This document shows positions 15,264-23,571 of a stretch of 64,000 bases of DNA, one piece after another. Numbering within the stretch: the first letter of the stretch is position 1; each line of letters begins with the position of its first letter. The stretch is from Curvibacter microcysteis (GTDB taxonomy: Bacteria > Pseudomonadota > Gammaproteobacteria > Burkholderiales > Burkholderiaceae_C): assembly GCF_028649435.1 (NCBI RefSeq), contig NZ_JAQSIN010000011.1; one strand, given 5' to 3'. The position numbers and the translations under genes were made by a program. The notes under the pieces were generated by a model, which worked only from the letters and a program-made list of their open reading frames with translations, made no database searches and had not been told where the DNA came from.

Positions 15264-17867
15264 TCAGGCCACCAAGGCGAGGGCTTCTTCTTGGGGGGCC
15301 TGCGCGGCCAGCGCATCGGCCAGGCTGAACCGGGGCGGTTCGATGCCATCGATCAACCACTGAAACAGCCGGTCGACATCGACGGCCTGGATCAACAGCT
15401 TCCCCTGGTTGGCCTTGATCACCTGGCGGGTCAGCATGGACTGGCTTTGCAGGGCCAGCGGGCTGGGCTCCAGCGCCGAGGCCTCGAACGGGGTCACGGC
15501 GTGCAACTCGTCCACCAGCAGGCCCAGGGCCTGGCCGCCGTGGCGCAGGATCATCACCTGGCTGTTGGGGGTGCGCTCGGCGCGCTGGCCGTGCAGCAAC
15601 TGGCCCAGGTCAAACACCCAGATGTAGCTGGCCTTGCCTTGCGGGCTTTGGCTTTCGCGCAGGCCCAGGATGCCAATCTGGCCGCTGCGCACGCCCATCG
15701 AGGTGGTCCGCACTTCGCTGAAGGACACCGCTTCCTGCACGCATTCGGCGGGCAGGGCCATCAGGTTGCCGTCGCAGAAGAAGGTGGCGAACTCCAGGCC
15801 GCTGTCGGTGGCGGTGTCGTGCTCGATGTAGAAGTCCTGGCTGCGCTGGGCGGTGCGGGCGCCGCGCACCGGACCGAAGTGGCGGTAGACCACGGCGATC
15901 ACGTCGTCCCGGTAGCCGTCCTGGGTTTTGAATTCCCGGTAGCCCTTGGACACCGAGCAGGCCTCAATGGCGTACTCCTCCAGGTGGGTGCAGACCCGGG
16001 CCTGGCTGCTTCCATTGGCCAGCGCGGTTTGCGAGCCCGGCAGCGCCAGGACCGAGCCCACGGGGTGCGCCGTGCTGGTGCTGGCCAGCACGCGGCCCTG
16101 CCGGTTCACGAACAGGGCTTGCATGTGCTCGCGCCCGCCCAGGCCGCTGAGCAGCATGTTGTGCAGCTCCGGGGTGGAGTCGAACACGATGCCAATGCCG
16201 CCCACGACCCGATCTTCATCGTCGGGGTGGCGGATGGCCGCGTGGTAGACGTAACTGGGCTGGCCCCCGTACCAGGGTGTGTTCTCAAAGGGGCTGACGT
16301 GGTAGTGCTGGGGCGAGTTGAGTGCCAGCACGGCCGCCAGGTCGCGGGCGTCCAATGACTGGCCGACGAAGGCCTGACCTGCTTCGCTGGTGGCGGCGAG
16401 GATGCGGCCTTCGGCGTCGTAGACAAACAAGCTGGTGTAGACCGTGTAGAGCGCGTGGATGGTGTCCAGCACCGAGCGCATGCGCTCGGCCGCGTCGGGT
16501 GGGCCTTCGGCCAAGGCCTGGCGCAGCTCGGGGCTCAGGGCCCACCAGCGGCAGTCGTCCGAGCGCTCGTACAGGTTGCGGTCCAGCAGGTCAACCAGCA
16601 GGTGGGCGGTGAACTCGGCGTCCAGCAGCGAGGAGCCCAGCACGGTTTGGTACAGGTCGTGGATGGAGTGTTCGAACAGCTCGTTGCTGCGGTTGCCGGT
16701 CTCGCTGATCTGCTCCAGCACGGTCTTGAGCTTTTGCATGTCGCCATGCTGGCCCGCGGTCATGACCTGGCCGTTCCAGACGATGCGCTGGATGTGGCGC
16801 GCGGCCACCACGATGTCGTGCAGCGGCGGGCAGAAGCGGTCGGCGTGCGAGAGCAGACCGGCCAGCAGGTCCGGGTCCAGGCCGCTGACCAAATCCCGGC
16901 TCTGGCTGCTGAAGGCCACGTCCAGCGGGATCATGGCCTGGCCCAGCCAGCCCGTGGGGCCGGGGTAGCCCTGGTACCCGGCTGAACTGAAGGTGCGTAC
17001 CAGGTACTCGCGTCCCGCGTGCATGAACAAGCGGGGCGACTGGTCCAGGTTGACGGGCACGCGCACGCCCACGGGCATCCACTCCGGGTCGGCGCTGGCG
17101 ATCACGCGGTGGCTGTCGTCCAGCAGCAGCAGGTTGGTGCGGTGGGCCGGGTCCCCGTGGGATTCAAAGATGCCTGCCATCTCCTCTTCGAAGTTGAAGC
17201 ACAGGCACAACACGCCCACCACCGCGCCGGTGTCGGGGTGGTGCATGCGGCGCGAATAGATCAGGGCCTGGCGTTTGTGCGGTCGCAGGTCGCTGGCGCG
17301 GAAGGTCTCGACGTACTGGTCGCTGGCCAGGGTCTGGCGCAGCAGTGGGTCGGTGCTGTGCTCCAGCGGGCTGCTGGGGTCGATCTGGGCCAGCACATGG
17401 CCTTCGGTGTCGAGCAGGATGATCTCGTCATACACCGTGTATTTGTTGCGGTACTCGCACAGTCGGTGGTGGATGCGCCCGCGTTCCTCGTGCAGGCCCG
17501 CGACAAAGCTGCACAGCTCGCGGTCGGTGGCCAAAAAGCCCACGTCGGCGGTGCGCTCAAACAGGTTGCGCACCACGATGTCGATCACGTACTGCGCGGT
17601 GGTGCCAATCTCGGTCAGCACATGGCTGATTTTTTGCTGCACCAGGCTGTGCACCAGTTCTTTTTCCAGCTGGGCAAAACTGCTGCGCGTGGCCGCCATG
17701 GTGGGCAGGATGGCGCGGGCTTCCTGGGGGCAGTTCATCTTGGCCGAGGCTTCGATGATGCGCCACATCAGGTTGAGCTCTTGCAGAGAGCGCTCGCAGC
17801 GGCCCACATCGCGCATGTAGGGCAAAAATACTTCGGACTGGCTGGCAGTCAATGCCGAGGTGCTCAT
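15264..17867 (-). CDS. Soluble tandem-Cache chemoreceptor-like protein with C-terminal CheW domain
   Basis: 867-aa protein. Two related sensory modules are visible: NLFERTADVGFLATD (about 101-115) opens the first and NLYERSDDCRWWALS (about 431-445) the second. Each is followed by Cache-like strands (YDEIILLDTEGHVLAQIDP; TSLFVYDAEGRILAATSEAG). The C-terminal 170 aa form a CheW-like domain (LMALPAECVQEAVSFSEV; GQIGILGLR; VMILRHGGQALGLLVDELH). There is no signal peptide, no convincing membrane helix and no methyl-accepting coiled coil, so it would act in the cytoplasm and plug into a CheA array through its own CheW. ATG at 17867 follows AAAGGAT. Cache domains are usually extracytoplasmic, which makes the soluble arrangement odd. 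The Pil-Chp cluster about 16 kb away is a possible partner (inference). Confidence 0.75.
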   Translation of the reverse strand: MSTSALTASQSEVFLPYMRDVGRCERSLQELNLMWRIIEASAKMNCPQEARAILPTMAATRSSFAQLEKELVHSLVQQKISHVLTEIGTTAQYVIDIVVRNLFERTADVGFLATDRELCSFVAGLHEERGRIHHRLCEYRNKYTVYDEIILLDTEGHVLAQIDPSSPLEHSTDPLLRQTLASDQYVETFRASDLRPHKRQALIYSRRMHHPDTGAVVGVLCLCFNFEEEMAGIFESHGDPAHRTNLLLLDDSHRVIASADPEWMPVGVRVPVNLDQSPRLFMHAGREYLVRTFSSAGYQGYPGPTGWLGQAMIPLDVAFSSQSRDLVSGLDPDLLAGLLSHADRFCPPLHDIVVAARHIQRIVWNGQVMTAGQHGDMQKLKTVLEQISETGNRSNELFEHSIHDLYQTVLGSSLLDAEFTAHLLVDLLDRNLYERSDDCRWWALSPELRQALAEGPPDAAERMRSVLDTIHALYTVYTSLFVYDAEGRILAATSEAGQAFVGQSLDARDLAAVLALNSPQHYHVSPFENTPWYGGQPSYVYHAAIRHPDDEDRVVGGIGIVFDSTPELHNMLLSGLGGREHMQALFVNRQGRVLASTSTAHPVGSVLALPGSQTALANGSSQARVCTHLEEYAIEACSVSKGYREFKTQDGYRDDVIAVVYRHFGPVRGARTAQRSQDFYIEHDTATDSGLEFATFFCDGNLMALPAECVQEAVSFSEVRTTSMGVRSGQIGILGLRESQSPQGKASYIWVFDLGQLLHGQRAERTPNSQVMILRHGGQALGLLVDELHAVTPFEASALEPSPLALQSQSMLTRQVIKANQGKLLIQAVDVDRLFQWLIDGIEPPRFSLADALAAQAPQEEALALVA

Positions 17868-18216
17868 GGCAGATCCTTTGGTGTCTTCGTTCGCGTCCCG
17901 CCGCATTAGCGTTGGGTTGCTGGTCTTAAGCAAGACTTATGCTAGCCCGTCGATGGGGCCCTGATTTGGTGCATGGCTGGGGCGCGGGTGGCTGTGCCTT
18001 GGCCTGAGGCAGCCCTGGCGGGTGGCCTTGCGCCGATCAGTACAATTGGCGCCAGTTTCCCCAGGCAATTGCAGGCATCAAGCCTGACCCGGTGGCGCTT
18101 TGCGGCCCGCTGGGAGGCTTGCCGACCGGCTGTGCCCCGCGCAGATCCGGCACCTTGAGCGGGTCCGTGTTGGACCCGGTGGTGCACCAGGGGTCGATTT
18201 AAACCAAGGAATTTCC
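17868..18216. other. Intergenic region between Cache-CheW gene and ychF
   Basis: 349 bp of divergent upstream sequence without a credible gene. A TACAAT at 18041-18046 could be a -10 for ychF (leader about 165 nt) but no good -35 stands before it. A small hairpin GGGTCC-N5-GGACCC (18161-18177) lies in the predicted leader, 39 nt before the ychF start. AAGGAA (18205-18210) is the ychF ribosome binding site. Confidence 0.4.
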
Positions 18217-19311
18217 ATGAGCCTCAAATGCGGCATCGTGGGCCTGCCCAACGTCGGCAAGTCCACCCTTTTCAACGCGCTGACCAAGGCTGGCATCGCG
18301 GCCGAGAACTACCCCTTCTGCACCATCGAGCCCAACGTGGGCACGGTTGAAGTGCCGGACCCGCGCCTGGACCAACTGGCTCAGATCATCACCCCCGAGC
18401 GCATCGTGCCGGCCATTGTGGAGTTTGTGGACATCGCTGGCCTGGTGGCCGGTGCCAGCCAGGGCGAAGGCCTGGGCAATCAGTTCCTGGCCCACATCCG
18501 CGAAACCGACGCCATCGTCAACGTGGTGCGCTGTTTTGAAGACGACAACGTGATCCACGTGGCGGGCCGCGTGGACCCCATCTCGGACATCGAAGTCATC
18601 CAGACCGAACTCTGCCTGGCCGACCTGGGCACGGTCGAGAAGACCCTGCAACGCTCCATCAAGGCCGCCAAGTCGGGCAACGACAAGGAAGCCGCCAAGC
18701 TGGTGCAGGTGCTGACCCGCGTGCAAGCCACCCTCAACGAAGGCAAGCCGGTGCGCACCCTGGACCTGAGCAAGGACGACCTGGTCGTGATCAAGCCCCT
18801 GTGCCTGATCACCGCCAAGCCCGCCATGTTTGTGGGCAACGTCAGCGAGGACGGCTTTGAGAACAACCCGCTGCTGGACCGCCTGACCGAGTACGCCAAC
18901 AGCCAGAACGCCCCCGTGGTCGCCATCTGCGCCAAGATGGAAGCCGACATGGCCGACATGAGCGACGAAGACCGCGCCCTGTTCCTGTCCGAACTCGGCC
19001 AGGACGAGCCGGGCCTGAACCGCCTGATCCGTGCCGGCTTCAAGCTGCTGGGCCTGCAAACCTACTTCACCGCCGGTGTGAAGGAAGTGCGCGCCTGGAC
19101 CATCCGCGTCGGCGACACCGCCCCGCAAGCCGCTGGCGTCATCCACGGCGACTTCGAGCGCGGCTTCATCCGCGCCCAGACCATCGCCTTTGACGACTTC
19201 ATCGCCTACAAGGGCGAGCAAGGCGCCAAGGACGCGGGCAAGATGCGCGCCGAAGGCAAGGAATACGTGGTTAAGGATGGCGACGTGCTGAACTTCTTGT
19301 TCAACGTCTAA
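18217..19311 (+). CDS. ychF: Redox-regulated ATPase/GTPase YchF (Obg family)
   Basis: 364-aa cytoplasmic P-loop protein. G1 is GIVGLPNVGKSTLFNALT, G3 region DIAGLV, with the YchF-specific coiled-coil insertion (EKTLQRSIKAAKSGNDKEAA) and a C-terminal TGS domain (TYFTAGVKEVRAWTI, VIHGDFERGFIRAQTI). YchF prefers ATP over GTP, binds ribosomes and modulates stress responses. The length matches the family (about 363 aa). Start chosen for AAGGAA 6 nt before ATG at 18217. It is the last core gene before the accessory island: all sequence from 19312 to 25403 is unlike core DNA. Confidence 0.95.
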   Translation: MSLKCGIVGLPNVGKSTLFNALTKAGIAAENYPFCTIEPNVGTVEVPDPRLDQLAQIITPERIVPAIVEFVDIAGLVAGASQGEGLGNQFLAHIRETDAIVNVVRCFEDDNVIHVAGRVDPISDIEVIQTELCLADLGTVEKTLQRSIKAAKSGNDKEAAKLVQVLTRVQATLNEGKPVRTLDLSKDDLVVIKPLCLITAKPAMFVGNVSEDGFENNPLLDRLTEYANSQNAPVVAICAKMEADMADMSDEDRALFLSELGQDEPGLNRLIRAGFKLLGLQTYFTAGVKEVRAWTIRVGDTAPQAAGVIHGDFERGFIRAQTIAFDDFIAYKGEQGAKDAGKMRAEGKEYVVKDGDVLNFLFNV

Positions 19312-19443
19312 ACAGGAAGAGCTGTTCTTCAGGGTTCGCCAATGTTCGAATGTGTTGGCTAACCCATTGATAGATATAGGGAAAGTTGTTCGCCGGTGAA
19401 CTAGATCGTTCGGGGGCATTTTCCATATATGGGGGCATGACAG

Positions 19444-19671
19444 GGGCCAGGTCACTGCTCCTGATGGTGAAACCTCAATCTGCAAGAGGTCGACTGGTTG
19501 CGCGTGCTCCAAGCCCGCAGCAAGACGGGGGTCGAAGGACCGCGCCATGCCTGTGCTCAGCTGGACCACGATATGACCGCTGGCTGAGTCGTACTGTGCC
19601 GATGTCGCCCTCACCTTTTGCAGAGCGGGCAGAAGCTTGTCGTCCATCGCAGAGGGGTCAGTCATCGCCAT
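19444..19671 (-). pseudogene. Truncated DUF2442-family gene
   Basis: From ATG at 19671 the minus strand encodes about 76 residues that look like a DUF2442 domain (IVVQLSTGMARSF; GLEHAQPVDLLQIEV; SPSGAVTWP). The match stops at the VTWP of the typical WP-L-D-D end, and the frame then runs on as unrelated sequence with no stop. The normal C-terminus is therefore missing. DUF2442 genes are often paired with DUF4160 genes in toxin-antitoxin-like modules; no DUF4160 partner is visible. The break lies next to a 10-bp palindrome (19423-19432, CCATATATGG) between two copies of GGGGGCAT (19412 and 19431). The domain call rests on pattern memory only. Confidence 0.45.
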
Positions 19672-19767
19672 GCTTTGGTTTCACATCCGCTGATTGATCT
19701 GAGGGGCCTGCCTGGCACCGACCGATAGAGGAATACCGAGCCCATTTCGCGGGCGAAAGTCCAACAC

Positions 19768-20292
19768 TCATGGGTGTTGCGGCTCGTCGGTGAGCACCGC
19801 CAAGCGAGCCTGAACCACCAAATCATCGTCTTTGTGGATCCCGACCAACTCGTAAGCGCCAGACTCTGATTGATAGCCCACCCCCAAGTTCAGACACACG
19901 TCAGGGGCAACCAGGTAGGCGGCAGTTGCAGCGACCTCGCATCCGTACTTATGCCCACGGAACACCTTGGCCAGCGTGCCCAAGGCACGGATTTTTTCAT
20001 TGGTTTGCTCGCGCAAGAACTGAATGAACAGTTGCGGCTGGTCAGCCACATCTGCGGGCAGCCATCCTGGGCGAGCATCGGGGGTCTCAATGCCGAGCAC
20101 ATATGCGGTGTCGCTCGACTACACGAACAGCACGTTTGCGAACACCTTGCTGAACAGCCCTTGGCGTAATGCCACGACTTGCGCTGACCAGAGGTCACCC
20201 CGCCCTAGCGGCAGAGTCGCAACACGTAGTGGCGCCTTTACCCCAAACGCAATGGGCGCGAGCCCGGGTGGGCTTGCGAGTCGATCCAGCAT
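19768..20292 (-). pseudogene. Unrecognised gene interrupted by a nonsense codon
   Basis: A minus-strand frame starts at ATG 20292 (GAAGG 9-13 nt upstream) and reads protein-like for 57 codons (VKAPLRVATLPLGRGDLWSA, QVVALRQGLFSKVFANVLFV) to a TAG at 20121-20119. The same frame then continues another 116 codons (SSDTAYVLGIETPDARPGW, LPADVADQPQLFIQFLREQT, AYELVGIHKDDDLVVQARLA) to TGA at 19768. Smooth composition across the TAG suggests one gene of about 173 codons inactivated by a point mutation, or a sequencing error. I do not recognise the family. It is divergent from the controller-protein gene and its upstream region contains the C-box, so it may once have been under the same control. Confidence 0.4.
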
Positions 20293-20378
20293 GCCACTTC
20301 CTTCGGGGCGAGTGCTACTTGGCCCTACCGGCAGCGCGTCAGCGAACGCCCCAAGGGCATGGTTCTAGGACAAGTACT

Positions 20379-20403
20379 ACTTATAGTCTGTAGACCTATA
20401 GTC
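20379..20403. promoter_or_regulatory. C-box operator of the controller protein
   Basis: Two adjacent palindromic half-operators: ACT-TAT-AGT (20379-20387) and GAC-CTATA-GTC (20393-20403), joined through C-TGTA. This is the arrangement of the C-boxes bound by restriction-modification controller (C) proteins, with the repeated TATAGTC and central GTAGAC. It lies 24 bp upstream of the controller gene and between it and a divergent remnant gene. Expected behaviour by analogy: a dimer on the first site activates, a tetramer on both represses. Confidence 0.8.
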
Positions 20404-20427
20404 ATCCAAATTGGATTCTCACGGGCA

Positions 20428-20691
20428 ATGTCAATAGCCCGCAAGTCCACTGAAACAGCGCGCATGCGCTTCGCCAGGCTGCTTAAAACCGAGCGGCTGG
20501 CAAGAGGCATCAGCCAGGAAGCCCTGGCTGAGCTGGCTGGGCTTCATCGCACCTACGTGGGGTACGTTGAGCGCGGGGAGCGCAACATCGCCGTGGACAA
20601 CATGGAGGCGTTGGCGAATGCGATGGGGTTGGACATCAGTGACTTAGTAACGCCCCAGTCAGCTGCGACCGAACAACTGGGTAGCCCGTGA
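20428..20691 (+). CDS. Controller (C) protein-like XRE-family regulator
   Basis: 87-aa single-domain helix-turn-helix protein. The core runs from about residue 13: MRFARLLKTERLARGISQEA, LAELAGLHRTYVGYVERGER, NIAVDNMEALANAMGLDISD. The LHRTYVGxVERGxRN segment is the classical signature of restriction-modification C proteins. A C-box directly upstream supports this strongly. C proteins delay restriction-enzyme synthesis after transfer to a new host. Here no methyltransferase or endonuclease follows; the next genes are a kinase-helicase operon 337 bp downstream. Start at 20428 is chosen; ATG at 20464 (MRFARLL) would give the compact 75-aa form more typical of C proteins. The 3' end runs into a strong hairpin. 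Confidence 0.85.
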   Translation: MSIARKSTETARMRFARLLKTERLARGISQEALAELAGLHRTYVGYVERGERNIAVDNMEALANAMGLDISDLVTPQSAATEQLGSP

Positions 20692-20721
20692 CGCTCAGAC
20701 GAGCACCTCTCATCTGAGCGT
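20691..20721 (+). terminator. Hairpin at the end of the C-protein gene
   Basis: ACGCTCAGA (20691-20699) pairs with TCTGAGCGT (20713-20721), and GAG/CTC extends the stem inside after one mismatch. It begins in the stop codon. There is no T-run, so it may slow or partly stop transcription rather than terminate fully, or stabilise the transcript end. Confidence 0.4.
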
Positions 20722-21028
20722 GACGCCGGGCACAGAGATAGAACCCACCAAACCTTTTGCCCTGAGCACAGGCACCGGCCTGTAACCGCCATATGCCTCG
20801 GTTTGCGTCTACCGCCCGCCCTCGGGGAACCATCGGTGTACTATCGTGTGAAACACGGTGTAGAGGTGTGGTGACAGAGCGTCTCGTCATCCAGTGTCCG
20901 GCAGTCAAGATTGACACTGATGCCGCGATGCCATGACCCAAGGTTGCGCGACCAAAAACAACGCGTGAGGCGCGCGAAGTCGGACAGGTCAGACAGCCAA
21001 GTCTATTCACAGCGGCTCAGGAGGGCGG
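20692..21028. other. Intergenic region upstream of the kinase operon
   Basis: 337 bp with no credible gene. It holds the hairpin described at its start, a short inverted repeat CGTGT-GAA-ACACG (20845-20857), and a TTGACA (20909-20914) with no convincing -10 at normal spacing. AGGAGGG at 21019-21025 is a strong ribosome binding site for the kinase. No second C-box copy is visible, so control of the kinase operon by the C protein would require read-through from its own promoter or an unseen site. Confidence 0.4.
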
Positions 21029-22429
21029 ATGCACCGTTATCGATGGATGAGGCGCATCATTGCTCAAATAGCGCGCAGGTTATTGTCATGGATTGAGGAG
21101 CAGGACGTGCCAGTCATAGACGTTAGAAGCTTAGTTGGCCGCGAAGTACAGGGATGGGCCTTGTGGGAAGTTCTTGGTAAAGGTGCTGACGGCATCGTGT
21201 ATGTTGGCGAACGCGCTGGCGAACAAGTGGCTGTAAAGGTATTTTTCCCAGAACAACTAGAGCGCTATGGATTTGAGCAACAACAACAGCGACTCGAACT
21301 ACAGCTGCAGCTTAAAGGTAAGAAGCATCATCCTAATCTTGTAGAAATATTTGATGGCGGATTTGATGCAGAGCTCCAAACGTTGTACTTGGTTATGGAG
21401 TACGTTCCTGGCCACTCTCTGGACAAGATACTCGAGAAGTTACCTGCCAATGCGATTGCACCGTTGATTAAACAACTTGCCAGCGCTACAAAATTTCTTG
21501 AGGATCAAGAACTGGTTCATCGCGACATTAAGCCGGCAAATATCGTTATCAGCGAGGACTTCAAGACCCTAACCCTGCTTGATCTAGGCGTTGTGCTACG
21601 TCCACCGGATGCCATGGATGATCGCATTTCAGGGGACGAGTTTGTTGCATCAGTCCGTTATAGCCCGCGAGAGTTTGTCTGGCGAGATGAGCTGGGAACT
21701 GACCCTGACGCATGGCGAGCGGTCACTTTCTATCAAATCGGCGCAACGTTGCATGACATGATTATGCGATATCCGTTATTCCGAGGCAGGGATACTCCAC
21801 CGGCCAAACTCTACGAGGCAGTCAAACTGCATCCTCCAGAAATATCCTCCACCGAATGCGAGCAATGGCTTATCACCTTGGCACAAGCTTGTCTAATCAA
21901 GAGCTGGCGCGAACGTCTCAATAACCTTAGCTGGGCAAGCTTCGAAGCCCCTCCCCCGGAGGCGGATAGATCTCAACTGCGAGAAATTCGTTTGAAGCAG
22001 GTTAGAGCTGATGAACTACGACTCCAGGCGAAGGAATCCGAAAGCTCACTGCCCCCCAAGGCATCTCGAACACAGGAGATCTGGCGACTTCAAAACGGGC
22101 TATTCTTAGAGCTAAGACAATTCTTGATGAGCAACCCGGTCTTTCCAACCTTCAGTGGGGGCCACTTAGCCAGCAATGGCGGTTACGAGATTCAGTTTGT
22201 TTTCGAAAAAACCCCAGACCTACTTTTCACCGAGGCGCTTACCGTTAATATTAAAATCTGTATCGCCGGCGAAACTGAGGCGGCAACAGATATCGCATTC
22301 ACTGGAACCAGCAATTCAGTGGAGATTTTTGCAGCAAGTTGGCGCGAGATGTTCTCTGTTGAGAGGGCAGCGGAGCTTTGCGAGCAAGCGTTTGCTCAAA
22401 CAGTGGCTAAGGCCCTTGAAAACCAATAA
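21029..22429 (+). CDS. Serine/threonine protein kinase (Hanks type), first gene of island operon
   Basis: 466-aa cytoplasmic kinase. Glycine-rich loop LGKGADGIVYVG, lysine in EQVAVKVF (K70), catalytic loop LVHRDIKPANIVI (H164-R-D166, K168, N171), metal-binding DLG (D185) in place of DFG, and RYSPREF near the APE position. All catalytic residues are present, so it should be active. The last 120 residues (from about 345) form a separate beta-rich domain that I do not recognise, possibly the sensor or docking part. No membrane helix or PASTA repeat is present. Start 21029 has an ideal AGGAGGG; GTG at 21107, after GAGGAGCAGGAC, would remove a 26-aa basic helix and is a real alternative. The helicase gene follows after 17 bp. 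Codon use is AT-rich, unlike the core. Confidence 0.9.
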   Translation: MHRYRWMRRIIAQIARRLLSWIEEQDVPVIDVRSLVGREVQGWALWEVLGKGADGIVYVGERAGEQVAVKVFFPEQLERYGFEQQQQRLELQLQLKGKKHHPNLVEIFDGGFDAELQTLYLVMEYVPGHSLDKILEKLPANAIAPLIKQLASATKFLEDQELVHRDIKPANIVISEDFKTLTLLDLGVVLRPPDAMDDRISGDEFVASVRYSPREFVWRDELGTDPDAWRAVTFYQIGATLHDMIMRYPLFRGRDTPPAKLYEAVKLHPPEISSTECEQWLITLAQACLIKSWRERLNNLSWASFEAPPPEADRSQLREIRLKQVRADELRLQAKESESSLPPKASRTQEIWRLQNGLFLELRQFLMSNPVFPTFSGGHLASNGGYEIQFVFEKTPDLLFTEALTVNIKICIAGETEAATDIAFTGTSNSVEIFAASWREMFSVERAAELCEQAFAQTVAKALENQ

Positions 22430-22446
22430 CGCTTGGGAAGGCATTC

Positions 22447-23556
22447 ATGAGTCATACGTTCTGGATAAACGATAAGGACCTCGATAAAGAGCAAGGTCGA
22501 GCTGTTCAAAACATCCTCATTGACGAAAGCTTTCTTATCCGGGGGGCGGCAGGATCCGGCAAAACAAATATTTTGTTATTGCGCGCCAAAAGGCTAATCC
22601 TCAAGAGACTGAGCAACCTAAAGGTTATCGTCTTTACGTCCAGTCTAAAAGACTTTGTAAAATTAGGGTGCGAACAATATGGCATCTCGCCCGAAGTTGC
22701 AATAACTGGAAGTCGCCTTTTCCGCGATTTGCTAGATGAATATGGAATCCCATACACGCTCACCAAGGATTTTGAAACGGATCGTGCCCTCCTAGCAGGA
22801 AAGACAAAAGCGCTTCTAGATTCACGCGGCATCGAAGACATATTTGATTCATTGCTTGTTGATGAAGCGCAAGACTACACAGACACGGAGTTGTGGGTAC
22901 TTCGCAGATTGACGAAGCGGCTAGTTCTAGCATCAGATACAAGACAGTCAATCTACAAAATAACACACACTCCTGGATTGCTGGAAAAATTAGTAAGCGA
23001 AAACGTCGTAAATCTAAAATACCACTACAGAAGCGGGCTACATATCTGTACCGTTGCAGATGGTATTCTGAAAGATTCCAACAACTTCCCCGCCATTGCA
23101 GGCGAGTCCAAGTATGATGAAAAATCGAAGCCGTCGTCTGTAGTTATTGTTCAATGCGACAGCTTTAACGAACAAATTACAGCAATCATGAAAAAACTGG
23201 GGGCGCAACTCAGTCTTTACCCTTCCGAGCATATTGGAGTACTGTTCCCAAAGACAGAACAGCGCGACGCCTTTGCCAATGTTTTATCCGGCTCTTCGAT
23301 AGTAGATAAGCATCGAATCCGATGCGACACCTTGCATGGCGGTAAAGGATGGGAGTTTCGTGCAGTGCATATTGGCGGGTGTGAAGCACTTTACAGAATG
23401 GGCGCGACTCAAAAGAGACTTGCCTACACTGGCATTCTTCGCGCAAGAACATCTGTCAGTATATATTACACAGGAAGCGTTCCTGGTTACTTGGATTCCG
23501 CTGTTGCTCTTCTATCCCCTCCCCCCGATGACACTGAGCTCAGCGATCTCTTTTAA
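22447..23556 (+). CDS. Compact UvrD/Rep-like superfamily 1 helicase/ATPase
   Basis: 369-aa SF1 helicase, about half the length of UvrD or Rep. Motifs in order: Q-motif region DKEQGRAVQN, Walker A IRGAAGSGKTN (33-41), Walker B SLLVDEAQDYTD (about 135-146), motif III LVLASDTRQSIY, LKYHYRSG, motif V DTLHGGKGWEFRAVHIGG, and a motif VI-like ILRARTSVSIYYTG. The large 1B and 2B insertions are absent, so unwinding may need partners; it could equally serve as an ATP-driven sensor of unusual nucleic-acid ends. No nuclease domain is fused. It lies between the kinase (17 bp) and the 441-aa unknown (15 bp), which implies one transcript and one complex or pathway. Strongly AT-rich (22561-22620 is 38% G+C). 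Confidence 0.85.
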   Translation: MSHTFWINDKDLDKEQGRAVQNILIDESFLIRGAAGSGKTNILLLRAKRLILKRLSNLKVIVFTSSLKDFVKLGCEQYGISPEVAITGSRLFRDLLDEYGIPYTLTKDFETDRALLAGKTKALLDSRGIEDIFDSLLVDEAQDYTDTELWVLRRLTKRLVLASDTRQSIYKITHTPGLLEKLVSENVVNLKYHYRSGLHICTVADGILKDSNNFPAIAGESKYDEKSKPSSVVIVQCDSFNEQITAIMKKLGAQLSLYPSEHIGVLFPKTEQRDAFANVLSGSSIVDKHRIRCDTLHGGKGWEFRAVHIGGCEALYRMGATQKRLAYTGILRARTSVSIYYTGSVPGYLDSAVALLSPPPDDTELSDLF

Positions 23557-23571
23557 AGCGATGGAAATTTG

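Noticed and set aside
18199..19443. Continuation of the DUF2442-like minus-strand frame through ychF
   Set aside because: After the VTWP point the sequence is antisense of ychF and low in protein character. Only the 19444-19671 part resembles a domain.
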